DNA of 64,000 nucleotides from Magicicada septendecula (Eukaryota; Arthropoda; Insecta; Hemiptera; Cicadidae). Both the position numbers and the translations under genes were made by a program. Of the stretch, positions 1-12,230 are shown one piece after another. A model generated the notes under the pieces. It saw nothing but the letters and a program-made list of their open reading frames with translations. It did not search any database and was not told the origin of the DNA. The stretch covers positions 689,388,548-689,452,547 of the forward strand of contig CM068367.1 of NCBI GenBank assembly GCA_034769895.1. The letters run 5' to 3'. Numbering within the stretch: the first letter of the stretch is position 1; each line of letters opens with the position of its first letter.

Positions 1-244
1 AAACAGGTATCTAGGGACATAATTAGCCATGATGGAATCTGCTATATAGATATTAATTATAGACTCACTTAATGACAAATGGCCACCCAAAAGCTAAACT
101 CTTTGTTCTGGTCGTCAAGAATTAGAACGAATGTTAAAAGACCAATTGTGCAGCCAATTACATCATAAGCATTAGAGTACTGGTAGATGACAAAAAGGAA
201 TAAAGAAAAATTGGCAACGGTTGAAATGGATTGTTTGGGATGAT

Positions 245-506
245 GTTGTCAGTTATCCTGGCAGCACCATGTAAGGAATGAAGTAATAAGGGAGACAGCA
301 AATGTCAAAAAAGTATTAATGGAATAGCTGAACAATGCAGGTTAATGCAGAGAATGAGCAACGGGGGGATGACCTAAAATGATACTAGAATATCATCCGC
401 ACATTGCAGGAAAAGGGGCAGGCCTCGAAGAACTTGGAAACAGGATGTGGACGAGGATATTAGGAGCAGAAATTTACAGAACAGAGATTACTGTCGGTTG
501 AGGTGA
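245..506 (+). pseudogene. LINE ORF2 C-terminal remnant
   Basis: Reading three frames in turn gives the typical tail of a LINE ORF2 protein. Around 255-350 it shows a YPGST-like stretch (compare YLGST after the reverse transcriptase) followed by NEVIRETANVKKV. At 411-506 it shows KRGRPRRTWKQDVDEDIR and a stop TGA at 504-506. The KRGRP..TW signature marks the C-terminus of RTE/CR1-type LINEs. Internal stops and frame changes show it is dead, and the usual spacing between the two motifs is much shortened, so there is an internal deletion. A TG/CG simple repeat begins 30 bp after the stop, consistent with a LINE 3' end. Family assignment is by motif memory only. Confidence 0.6.
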
Positions 507-535
507 TGGGATGCGACAAATGTCGTATGCTTCCT

Positions 536-573
536 CTGTGTGTGTGTGTGTTTATGTGTCTGCACGCGCGCGC
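536..573. repeat. (TG)n and (CG)n simple repeat
   Basis: A TG run at about 536-551 is followed by a short CG run at about 564-573. It lies just after the LINE remnant. Confidence 0.8.
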
Positions 574-582
574 ATGTAATTT

Positions 583-3500
583 GTAACATGCAATAATAAT
601 AAAATTATATAAGAAGTAGTAGTAATAGTTGTAATTATTCAACTCCTGTTTTGGTATACGTTTTTTCTACTACTAATGTCCATTGGTATACTCCTGCCAT
701 ATAACATCAGTAATCGACATTACCCGATGTAATATTGGCCTTAGTTTCTCTGCCTATTTCTATCCAAGCTATCAAGTTGTTTTGACTTCGACCTGTACTT
801 ACAGTATATCCTTATAGTTTTATACAGGATATGTGACGATGGTTGCATATGGTGAAATGGTAAAGTGGCGGATATTAACGTTAGCCAGTGTAAACCATAC
901 ACGACTATAGACTACTTGTTTTTAGTCTACATGTTGAGAAAAACAATGATATTCGGTTATCTGATTATATTTGCGTCTATATCTTTAAGGATGTAGCGTA
1001 TTCGTCCTAGTGACTGCGGGTTCACCAATTCGTATTTGCCCCTCTTCCTTTCCAGCCAATCTCTGTGGACATCGAAATATAAGCGTACACCGTCTTTCAC
1101 ATAATCGCATCTTTAATCGCAAGGTCAAGTCAAGGACTCTCCGTAGGAAGTATGGTGAGCTGATCCCCCTCCCCAACGTCAGACCAGTGTAACTACATCA
1201 AACCCCTCTCTCCGATTGTTACTAAGTTAAGACAGTATGAGTGTTACAACAATTACATAACTACCAAAAGACTAACAGCAAGACTTATAGAAAAGTTTTA
1301 AACCCCGTGTTCAAAGTTGTTATAACGCGTTGTTTGTTGTAGGCCTATACTTGTTTGGTAACGTCAAAGTTTCATATTTTATTCTCGTTTTTATATAGTT
1401 ATGTTTCTCGTTCGCCGGTGAGAATACATAACGAACACGTACGTGCTGGCTGTCACACATGGGCTACGTGGTGACGGCGTTGTGGTCTCCGTTATTTATG
1501 TCCCAAACGTTCCTGCAGTCGTAAATATTACCGATTGTAAAGAAATACCATTAACGCGAATGCAATTCTCTTTCAGCTTACACAGAACTGGTTACCACTT
1601 GGCGGCTATATAATAACGAAAGGCTAACAGCTGTTATTATTATTATTAATAATGATGTTCATCACAACATTTGCCGATCTCGATGCACGCGGGGTTACAG
1701 CAACATACCGTGGTTTTGTCGTCACTTTACACAGTATATAATATAAAATCTCGGAACCTGTTCTTGGAATCGTAATTGTTCGTCTTCTTCATTGCTACCT
1801 GTAACCATTGGTTCTGCTACCTGTAACCAAGTAGTATTGCTAGGCACTGCTTGGTTCTTGTTGTCATGAACAATGTTGTTTCTTCTTTAACCCCTCTCTT
1901 GTTTATGTATTATTTAATTCGAAGGCTATGTGTCTACCGGCTTTACTAAACGTATTTGACAATAGTTTAGGGAGATCATTTAGTTACACAGCCTGGCCTA
2001 TCCAATATGGGGAGCTTTATAAAGTCTTTCTTGACCATTATACAAATTGTTTATAATACAATGTATTTCAAAGTTTGGTACACATCTGAGCTAGTTTACG
2101 AATGGAGTGGTAGTCGAAACGTGTCGTGGAAAAGTATACGGTAAGGAAGTAGCTTTCGGGTCACGAAGGGGTCAGTAATTGTACTATATGCATAACGGTT
2201 ATGTTTCGTTAACCGGCAGATTATTGAATAATATACGGAAAGTGACCTGAAAGTTTTGTACAGGACAGAACAGAGACTGTTAGATCATTTCACATCACAT
2301 AATATAATGCACAGTTTGACACTAAACTTAATTGGAGGCAACATATCACAAAAAAAGTAAGTAGATCTGGGAATTCAAGAAAACAAAAAATGCCACTGAA
2401 AAACAAAAATAATCTGTTATAACTTAATCGAGCCAATCTGAACATACGGTATAGAATTTTGGAGTTATGCCAGTAAATCGTTTCCATTTTTCACCGCACA
2501 CAGTAACTGAATTCGAATAATGACTAACTCATGCGTTCGTTAAATATAACTTTTGATGGAATATAGGCCTAATCGTTATCTAAAGAGTTTAGACGAACTA
2601 TTTTGATAGTTAAAACGATGGTAACTAATTGCTATAACTACATTGTGGAACTAAAATTTTAACGAAACAATAGCACGGTAATAGCAAGTATAAACTCTTC
2701 AGATAATAACAAACTCGTTTACGGGGCGATATTCACATCTTCAGATTTACGATGACTTCGCTTCATAAATCAGAGTAAATACGGGACGTCAAGGTAGTTA
2801 TGGAAAATGTTGTGACACTTTGACAGGCAAACTTTGTTATTCGCAGACGGTTCCATTAATGTTCCAGTTTTTGTTGTTATGATATTTCACTCGTGAATTT
2901 AAATTGTCAATGTTTTACTAAATTTTACACATACTGTATTAGTGTCTCGGAATATATTGTTTGTTAAAAGCAACTCGTGCTATAACGTGTGTGTCTGAGC
3001 GTGCAAACATATATTACCAATTTCCATACTAAAGGTTTCACTTCCAACTGTGTCATATATAATCGCAACCAGTTTACAATTCCGAAGATGTCACTAGAAC
3101 CACAGATCTTGTGCGCGGCTATTAGGCTACATGTAGAAACCTGTCTCCCATGTACTCGCTGGCAGACACAGTTGTAGGTTAGGATCAGAGTTGTCGTAGG
3201 TCGGCGGTGCCCTTACGATAAGCTGTCGAGGATAAACCCACGTACAGCACAGTGGGAAACGTCTGTGAAATACGGTTGAATTGCGTACACCGTTTATTAC
3301 ACATCCAACCGACTACATAAATTCATGAATTATTTATGTGCACGTATAACCGAACATATATAATAACTGTTAATAGTATACGCGCGCGCACACACATGCA
3401 GAATGACATGTATTTATTTTCACGTGCTTTCAGTTTAACCTACCAAAAGCTCATAAACATATCATAAAGTATTCCACAGAACAACTAATCAAGATACTTA

Positions 3501-4055
3501 TGCGTGCCTAGCGTTAACGTACAACCGTAGTTTGTCTGCCGATGGCAATACACTAAACACTGTGATTTACGTATGTTCTGATCGCAAATGTAAACTATAT
3601 TAACGTATTTCCTAATGACTAAATGATCACTGCCATTATAAATAATCTTCTTACTTTAGAGTTAAAAAACAATCGAACTTCGTTCTTTACATGAGGTGTA
3701 ATGCATACAAGTTATCTGACGTATGACAAGTTGCACGTTGTTACACTGAACACAACACATTTGGCCTCCACTTACGCATCTGTTCTCACCAACGTCTCTT
3801 GTCTACCATCCCTATTCGTTTTCGGCCAAGCGATCTTTAACACTGTTCAGTTCCGCGACAATTCTTGAATTTTATTAACGAAACGTAGTTTTACTGTACC
3901 TCCTTATGAGAAAGAGATTAGAAATATTTCTGAAATACTTAGTAGATAGTTAAACATTGAATTAGTTTTACTTTCTTTAATGATGCATAGACCTACACTT
4001 TATATTTCTTTATAACTAACATGATCTTTTTTCCTGTTGTAGGCACTAACAAACC
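583..4055. other. No gene seen; AT-rich spacer
   Basis: No open frame with recognisable protein similarity. The open frames at 985-1192, 2290-2487 and 2989-3177 are short and have no known motif. Small features: an ATT run near 1636-1650, a CG/CA run near 3381-3397, and TAGGCCTA octamers at 1340 and 2564. Confidence 0.6.
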
Positions 4056-4058
4056 AAC

Positions 4059-4330
4059 ATCATCATCTTCACATCACCGCATAGGTAAGGTGCTACCTAT
4101 TTCTGCTTCAAAGATCCTCCAGCCATCTCTTCCTGGCTCTACTCACACCTCTGTCCTATATTATTATATTTCCAGACTTGCTTTGCCAATCTAGAATCTG
4201 ACATTCTTTCTAAGTGTCCTTTCCATCCTTCATTTTTATAATATTTTAAGCTTTCATTCAAGTTAAAACTTCTAATTCTTCTTTTATGGCCTCATTCTTT
4301 ATACGATCAAGTGTAAAACCACCTTTTAAC
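4059..4330 (-). pseudogene. LINE ORF2 C-terminal remnant
   Basis: On the minus strand the translation, over shifting frames, gives a LINE C-terminus. It contains an IKNEAIKEELEV-like stretch, then KDGKDT..., DSRLAKQVW-like residues and finally ARKRWLEDL (compare GRPRKRWLEDL of LINE ORF2 tails). Stops and frameshifts are present. The element would end near 4060 with a short GAT/CAT-rich tract. It is a different LINE family from the one at 245-506 because the tail motif differs. Seen: motif order and spacing. Inferred: LINE origin. Confidence 0.5.
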
Positions 4331-5120
4331 TTCTCTTAAGAACGCCATTTCCGAGGCCTGTGTTTTAGCGAACAAACCAACCTTTTCATTAAAATGTGAA
4401 AGAGAATATGTTACTCTGTTACGACTCTTACTGGTTGGTTTTGGACCTAGGTTGCTTCAGTCTTATCTTTCATTGGTCTTTAGCAGAGAATATAGCAGAA
4501 ATAGCTGGCTAGTAAAAATTATTCTAAACTTTTAAGGAACCCCATATAAATCCGTGGAGTAAAATGTTATTACACGTATCAACGGTGTGTGGGCCTACAC
4601 AGTAGTGTGAATTACTCTGGAAATAAACACTACCGATGAACATACTGTTCCGGTGGGCTTCTGTCTTAAAAGTGAGGAAACGTCAAATTTTCGTAAACAA
4701 ATAATTAGTAGCTTGAATACTGTTTGGAGTCAAAGAGTCAAAGACCTCTCGTAGGATACATTTCAACAAAACTTCTACCATTTTTATAAGAGCAAGTCAG
4801 AATGTCCTAATTGTCTTTTATTGAAAACAGCTTTTAAGCTTCTAACACTGTGTTAAATTTTATAATTTTTGTGTTGAGATTAAATGAGTATTGAATATAA
4901 TTTAAAGAAACGGCGTTTTATGTGAAATAAAACGTGCTGAACGTGGTTCTAAGTTACTCTATAACGAAAACGTGATAATAACGGAGGGAAATGACGAGAC
5001 GAGAGGGCATAACTGGAGAGGGAAAGTCGGTAGCCAGTGAACTTACGTGGTAAGTCGGTATTTACTTATGGTAAATATAGTCATGATTTTGTTGATAGAA
5101 TAAGTTATCGGACACCTTTC
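4331..5120. other. No gene seen
   Basis: AT-rich sequence with no supported coding or RNA feature. Confidence 0.6.
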
Positions 5121-5125
5121 CCTGA

Positions 5126-5500
5126 TTAACAGAACGCAAAGTCTACAAGGCAGCATTCCTTCACATATGCTTTACTGCATGCTTGGCTAAGTACAGAACC
5201 GGAAAATGTCAGCTCTCTCAGATGAGCTGTTATCCAGGTCCGGGTTCTGCCCTGAGCCTCCTTGAGGTAGTCCACCAAGCCCACGGGACCGCAACCTATC
5301 GGCCACGCCAGAACAAGTCTAAGGCACCGTGCACCAGATTGATGGAAGCCACGGAGCCTCCGTCTCCAGCATTGACGCAACCGTTATCCGGTAAGTGTAG
5401 AATAGTTTCTAAAGCCGTTTCGGCTGCGCTGTCGTCGGGGCTCGGGATTCAGCTAGGTTACGCCGCAGTTTCTTTACGAAAACAGTGGGCGTCGTTCTAG
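5126..5500. other. GC-richer island, possible exon or old repeat
   Basis: This stretch is clearly richer in G and C than its neighbours. It is open on both strands (105 codons at 5183-5500 plus; 84 codons at 5126-5380 minus), but neither product has a recognisable motif. A strong splice-donor match (CCG|GTAAGT) lies at 5391-5396 on the plus strand. It could be a non-coding or 5' exon, or part of an unrecognised repeat; the sequence alone does not decide. Confidence 0.25.
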
Positions 5501-5524
5501 GTGGGTCACTGAAAGCAACTATGC

Positions 5525-5590
5525 TCCATAGCGCAGCGGCCTATCAACCACGAATCTAAATTTCGATCGATACATCCAGAGGAAGCCGTG
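5525..5590 (+). repeat. tRNA-like SINE head, degraded
   Basis: A box-A-like segment (TAGCGCAGCGGCC) is followed about 30 bp later by a box-B-like segment (TTTCGATCGATAC). This spacing is typical of a pol III promoter in a tRNA-derived SINE. Several positions deviate from the consensus and no tRNA fold is preserved, so it is not a tRNA gene. Confidence 0.3.
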
Positions 5591-7390
5591 GAACCGCTGC
5601 CTCAGATATGGGGGCTTGCAGCGGTTCAGTCACAGAATTGTAAGTTCAGTTGTCTCCGACTTCTACGGAGATCCTTACTTCTTTTTGCTGCAAAAACCGC
5701 TTAATAGCTGAAGAAAGTGGAGATCAGAACACAGTCTACGGTGCCAAGACACTCCGAGCACCGTTTATCCTTAAAACGGCTAATTGTCACGATAGAATTT
5801 ATGTTACATTAGTGCTGCGCATTAGGAAGACGGAGAAAACAGAGAGACTGGAGGAAAACAGACAGAGATAAACCTTGTATCATTTCTTATTTTCACCATT
5901 AGAATTATTGGATCTTGATAACATTAGCACAGAATGCTCTATTTTTCAAAGACGAAATCCCATGAATTCAGTTGAAAGTGTTTCAACACCGTTTATCTGA
6001 GGAATGTTGTACCTCGTGAACTGTACTGTGAGCAACGAGTGTTGTACAGTTTTTGTGCGTACGTGCAACGCAGATAAATCAGCCCAGAATTGGCTGCTGA
6101 AAGAAAAGTCGTTAAATTTATCGGGACAGCCTAATCATCAGACTTCGTAGAACTAATTATATTTTATTATAACCTTTCACATTATAATAAGGTACTGGTA
6201 ATATATTGGCTGATAAGTAATCAATATTAATTGCGGAACGCAGTGGTAACTATAGTATTTATGGCTGTCATTGTCTTCCTCTGTTCAATGTTATTGGTGT
6301 TCGGCATTCATACTGATGGGTTATTAATTGTCGTCTGTTATAACTAGAATTAAGAAATATACAAATGTCAATTTACTGGTATTTTAAGAATTTGTGCTCG
6401 TAGGAGATAAGTCTACACTTAGGCCTAATAATTTTTTGTGTCAGGTGTCAGGAACATACATTGTTTTCTCGCTGGCTCCAGCTCATGATCTAAGATTCAA
6501 GTCTGTTCCAGAACTGGTGTTTACGCTCGCGTATTATTTGGTTGGGTTTTATCACGTGCAATTAACCATTAACAGTTTCTTTTACAAAGTACATCAGCGT
6601 CTAATTTCCATGAATTCATTATTTATTATTCTGCCTCGTTGATTTGAGTAGGAAGTAATATTACTGTGAATTATTTCTGTGCGAATCTGTTTTCATTCAT
6701 GAAAATATTTATTTTCTATAACTGTGATCGGTTGATTGGGGGTTTCTGTTTCCTTCTTGCAGTAGCCTATCTTCCTTTCAGAACTTACAACGAAACGGTT
6801 CAATTCTATTTTCGCCTACAAGCTGAGTACATATACCAATAAGCTACGAGCTCATTAGTTTGTCGTCAGCGTTAATAGCTCGAGAAGAATTAAACATCCC
6901 AAAGATTCCTTTCAGGACAGAACGTAGACAATGACTATTGTTTTTTTATTAAAACACATAAGTATTCTTAAAAGTAACTTCTTATTTTTACGTATTTCAT
7001 GCATTATTGTCCACATTCAGTTGTTAGAAAATGAATCCATTCATTGCAAAGCTAAAAAACAATGAACACGCTTTAAAGACGATTTCGCAAGCTTAAAAGC
7101 AGTGTTGCCCTGAAAATTTTACGTAAACACTTTTAATTTTAATGTCTTTTTCCGACTTTTTACATTTGTTTTTTACAGGTACCGGTACTGAATTACTGAA
7201 TACTTGCTTATATTATTAATCAATATACTAAATAACGCATCACAACCTGTCATATTATTAAGGTGTTTACCAAAGTAAAGCTGGAGAAAAACTGTGTTGC
7301 ATTAGACTCCACAAGATTTGACTTAAAAAAAAATTGCAGCAGCAGTTTTCTTTCGCAATTGTCCTTCTTACTTTAAAGAAACCGGTACAG
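5591..7390. other. No gene seen
   Basis: AT-rich spacer. The short open frames at 5650-5871 and 6394-6642 have no recognisable motif. One TAGGCCTA at 6420. Confidence 0.55.
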
Positions 7391-7904
7391 TATTTTTATG
7401 TTTATAGCTGGAACTTATTTCTATCATCACTAAAGTACGAATATGACCACAGAAGCCAAAACAGCCCATTAAATTTTATGTTATGTAAATGCTGCCATGC
7501 CGAAAGCTTTTAGATCCAATAATAACATGTGTAACGCGGAGTGTACAGTTAGTTTGGGTCCGCGTGACTCCATTAGGAGCAATCTGGCACACGAGAAGGT
7601 GAGCACGTTGTGGCCCAAGTACTCACGCACAGATCTGTACACAAGTTCCAAAAATATTGTTGCAGTTCACTATTCATTAGAGACACTAATGAATTCATTA
7701 CTAGAGACACTATTCATTACTGGTCTCTACAATTAAATTACTAATTACCATAATTAAATACTAACAATTAAAGTATTTATGATTAAATAGTTTTACCTTT
7801 AATTAGTTTGTTCATTCTGTTTACTATGCTGTATAATTTACAAATTACATTTATTTATAAACATAAATAATCACTTTTGTCTGCGTCTGGTCGTATCATC
7901 GATG

Positions 7905-7935
7905 TCGTCGTCGTCATCATCATCATCATCATCAT
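7905..7935. repeat. (CGT/CAT)n simple repeat
   Basis: A short GTCGTC run passes into CAT repeats inside the inverted-repeat unit. Confidence 0.7.
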
Positions 7936-8687
7936 GTCACCCATTTCATTGCTAGTTATAATCATCGCTATATTCTTTAAACACGTCTGGGTGCTATTCT
8001 GATTTTTGGGAGTGTCACTTAAAAAAAAATAGTCAGTACATTAAAATAAATATGGTGGTAAATAAATAAATAAATCTTCGGCGTTAACAAACTAATTTGA
8101 TAAATCTTCAGTACACTATAGTATGGTGGCTTCATTACGATTGGCACGATCAGTCGGAACGGTTTAGTTAAATGGTTTCAACGACGAAAAGTGATATTTT
8201 GTTTTGGCAGTAGGATTTCGCGCAGTATCCTGAAACGTTTAAATGCCAGGTCTACCGGTGTAGAATCATAATGAGGGTTTTTACTGTACGCAACGACTGT
8301 TCGTGCGGTGTATTATCATAGGAAACAACGCGGAATCATACTTGACCGAGACAGCGTTTATGAAACATAACATTTCGCTGTTACGGTATAATTGCAGCGA
8401 CCAATGCCGTGCAGTTAATACACATTACCGACTGATACGCAAAACAATTGCTATTGTTCATTGTTTACTGGGCACAAAGTTGCGTGAATCGCATCCTAAG
8501 GACGTCGTCAGCCTTGAATTCAATTTAAGTTGTACATATACCAGCGGTCGTTTGCTCGCTACATGCACGTACAGTATGTACACGGACAACAACCGGATGG
8601 ACAGCTCACAGGTAACGCAGGATCCCTCTGGCCTCCGATTCGATTACGAGAATTTCCGGGGCATGGTCGCGCACTTATTTTCCACAG

Positions 8688-8697
8688 TATATAAAAG
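8688..8697 (+). promoter_or_regulatory. TATA-box-like motif
   Basis: TATATAAAAG in a locally GC-richer context inside the spacer of the inverted-repeat unit. No initiator or downstream gene is recognisable, so any promoter role is a guess. Confidence 0.15.
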
Positions 8698-9120
8698 AGG
8701 TCGACTGATATAGCCAATTGTAGCGGTGGAAACAACTGAGGGATACGCGGCGCTGTTAACGTTCTACAGAACATAAACTAGAACCCCTTTTATATCTGTA
8801 AGGGGTGTTCCCCTCGTGCGTTGTCGACCAACGCCTTCATTCACCTCGGTTGAATAAGTTCAGTACACTTATCAGAGTCAGTGCCATGCGCTGTATTGCT
8901 TGTCGACAGTAGAAGAAGACGTACCAGATTGCTCCTAATGGAGTCACGGGGACCCAAACTAACTGTACACTCCGCGTTACACATGTTATTATTGGATCTA
9001 AAATCTTTCGGCATGGCAGCATTTACATAACATAAAATTTAATGGGCTGTTTTGGCTTCTGTGGTCATATTCGTACTTTAGTGATGATAGAAATAAGTTC
9101 CAGCTATAAACATAAAAATA

Positions 9121-10635
9121 GCTGCAATAATTTAATTCGAATCGAATTTTTACTCTCCGTCTACCCTAGACATCGAGCCACTGCGGTGTGGACATCCAAT
9201 CTGGTTTTGTACTCATGCGTGAGGTGGAGGTGCAGCCACGCTTTACCGCTGGTTAACAATTTTAAATAAAGCCAGTAAAAATACTTAATATGTTGACAGA
9301 ACAAAAGCCGCAATTGGAATTACACATAGCGAAAGATACAAGTAGTAAATGCTAGTGAAAGGAGTGAATAAATCTTCACCTTCATTTCAAATCCATTGTA
9401 TTATTGACTTTAATGATTACACATGGAAACCAACAATGAAGCATCAGGAGACATAAAACTGAACAAAAAAAATATTATGTCTGATGGAATATCGACATAA
9501 TAAATTACTCATAGGGCTGATGCTTTCGCTTATGTAATTGGAAATGTTATGTGGCTTATTCCTTGAAACGAAAAAGACGAACAAAGTAATACGCATTTCT
9601 GACTCCATTATAAGTACTATTGTTATCGTACGTGTATTGAAAGAACTATACATGTAATTACAGATGAAACTATGCATTCGGCCAGACGTGTCTGCTAATG
9701 AAGCCTGTTACTATTAAAATAGTTTTACTGTACCGGTCTCTGCATACGTAATTAACATACGAACACCCGCCACTACCACCACGGAGTATAAATGAAACTT
9801 TAATTGTTTGCAAATGCCCGTAACAACAGACAGCATCTGGCTGCTGCAGTGTAACTTCTCCGATAGTCTAGGTAGTTGGTTTCACATTTCTTAATAGCCG
9901 GAATGAATTATTTTTATAACACTATTGGAATTAAATGGCAAATTTTTAGTATGATTAACATATTCAGAAGAATACACAATGTGAGACTTTTAAATTAAAT
10001 GGTCTCAGCTTAAATAATCTAGATCATAGACGAATGACTGAGATGAATAAGAACCATTATTTATAAGTCTATTATTTTAGATTAATTACGTACAGCCGAG
10101 TTTTGTTAGACCCACTTCTTTGTGAACTGTACTAACTAAAGGGTCAAGTCACAGTAAGATTAAAAAATTAAGAGATCGTTGTTCAACATCTTTAAAAAGG
10201 TCTTTATAATCTGAACCATCGAAATAGCCCTATGTTTTACAAGTATGACAAAAGCAATTCCTACAACTAGTAATTCTAAATTAATTCGTTTTCATGACCT
10301 ACGGTCGACTTCATGCCCAAAATAACTCTGTGTAGATTCCACAATAACTCTGGGAACGGTCATGCTGACGTCTACGATTCTTGTTGTGGTTATGTGTTTC
10401 CAATATGTTGATAATAATAAAAAAAGAAGTTATTCCATATGGTACGTTTAAAATTATGCTTACACTCGCGTTAAAGCCTCATTGAACGCAAGATAGGACA
10501 ACTTGTCAAATCCGAACTGGAGTGCGTCCGTCACATACAAGGTTAGGATGTAATATGTAACACTTCAGCATTGCGTTTCTATTACAAACTGTTGAGTTGT
10601 ATTATGCACAACCGTATATGGCAATGCAATACAAA
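9121..10635. other. No gene seen
   Basis: AT-rich spacer without recognisable coding sequence. Confidence 0.55.
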
Positions 10636-10639
10636 ATTC

Positions 10640-12230
10640 ATCCGGTTTCTTATTTTCCTTCAAGTCCCATCTCCTCTAAGAAGTTTGGCAATCAACATGG
10701 TAATGCGAGCTCTAGACACTGCAGATCTAAATATATCGGTGGAATTGAAGTTGAACCAGCCACTCAGGTTCTTTAAACAGGAAGTGCGCCTTCTTCCCGA
10801 ATTCCTTTTCCCTTGGGTCTGATTTTAACAGTATTGATAAATCCCTCCTTCTTCTGCATTCTTCCTATCATCTAAATATTAGAGACTTTATCTATCCAAC
10901 TTATTCCTAAAATTCTTCGATTATTCCACATTTAGAACGCCTCAAATCTATCAGTGACCACCTTATTCAGAGTCAACCTTTCATTCCATATATCAAAACT
11001 GAGAACACTAGCATCTTAACATTCGAATCATTTTTCTCGTTGATAATAGATCCCGAATGCTTATACTTTTTTAATTTTTCTGTCAATTCTACATTAACTC
11101 TCAAATTTCCTTGGTGCTGTTGTGTCTTTGAAATTGTCATAAATTTTGTTTTATAACACTTAACATTAATCAGTTTCCTTCACTTGTAGCCAAAATGTTG
11201 TCAACTGTAGATCCTCCATCCAGCAATCCAGTACAGTATCATCTGCGAATAGTAAGTTGTTAATAGGTCTTCCGTAAACTTTTATATCTATTGTACCTCC
11301 TGCTAATGCTCCCTTGGTTATTTTTTCTTCATACAGATTAAAGGGATAGCCTATTTTTCTTCATAGGGGGACACACACAATCCTGTCTAACTCCTCGTCT
11401 TATTTGTTTCCTCAGAAGTCTCGTTACCTTCTTTGATCACTGCTTTTTGGTCAAAATATAGGTAACTGATGATCCTAATATCTTTCGTATCCAAGTTTTT
11501 ATCGTTGAGTAATTGGATGATACGATTATGTCTAACTCTCTAAAATGCCTCATGTACTCTATTAAACATACATTTAATGTCTGATTTACGTCTAGGCATC
11601 TTCGTGTCCGCACGTTGAAAACGAACAAAGCCTCCAGTCACTTGAGAGCTTCTAACGCCAAATGAGTTTCATCAATATCTAGATGCAATTTCCTGAAGAT
11701 ACGTTTGTGTACAATCTTTAAGAACATATTGAGGATGTGGCACATTAAACTAACTGTTCTGTGATAAACCCACATTAGCTTTTTAGGTATTGTTAAAAAT
11801 GTTGAGAGAAGCCACTCTTTTGGAACAGACCTTGTGCTGTAAATGGTACTGAACAGGTCTACATTACTCCTATTGATAAATTATCTTCTTTTATCACCTT
11901 AATTATTTCAGCTGGAATTTGATCAGGACAATTTGTCAGGATAATTTTCTTCATTATTTTTTGCTAGCTTTAGTGCATACATAATTTCTTCTTTTGTTAT
12001 GTCTGGATCACCTTCCCTGTTTCTTTCCGCAATTTCTTCTTCCTGTTGTGTTTCATCCTCAAATAGCTGTTGAATATTCTTTCCATCTCTCCAATTTTCT
12101 GTTGCTGCAGATATTGTTTTACCATTCTTATCAAGCAGAATATGGTCTTTACTCTTCTTAGGCCTATTTAGTCCTGTTAATTCCTTGCCTTTCTTATGCA
12201 CATTGAAACTATAATTTTTCTTATTTTACT
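10640..12230 (-). pseudogene. LINE ORF2 reverse transcriptase relic
   Basis: Read on the minus strand over several frames, this is an ordered LINE reverse transcriptase. At 12201-11923 a 92-codon frame carries ITKEEIMYALKLAKNN, the conserved region before the RT core, and the next frame reads PDQIPAEIIKVIKEDN. SVPKEWLLSTFLTIPKK follows near 11800, then RRGVRQ and LFNLYEEKITKGAL near 11400-11330. The catalytic FADDTVL box is at 11249-11238 and continues. An IYGMKG...NKVV stretch with RILGISWIDKVSNI (the post-RT region) is near 11020-10870, and VSRARITMLIAKLLRGDGT near 10730-10665 is the C-terminus. Many stops and frameshifts make it inactive. Whether it is CR1-, Jockey- or RTE-related cannot be settled by eye. 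Confidence 0.8.

Larger units (their letters stand above)
7391..9120. repeat. 1.73-kb unit bounded by 197-bp inverted repeats
   Basis: Positions 7391-7587 are the reverse complement of 8924-9120 with 195 of 197 positions identical, as aligned by eye. The two differences are at the CGAAAGCTTT / CGAAAGATTT and GTCCGCGTG / GTCCCCGTG positions. The spacer of 1336 bp has no transposase-like frame; its longest open frame (8303-8713, 136 codons) matches nothing known. No clear target duplication flanks the outer ends. It could be a foldback or MULE-like non-autonomous element, or a recent inverted duplication. The near identity of the arms implies a recent origin or gene conversion. Confidence 0.85.

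Noticed and set aside
8303..8713. 136-codon open frame as a gene
   Set aside because: There is no recognisable domain, it lies in the spacer of an inverted repeat, and the composition does not suggest coding. The TATA-like motif at 8688 lies at its end, not before it.
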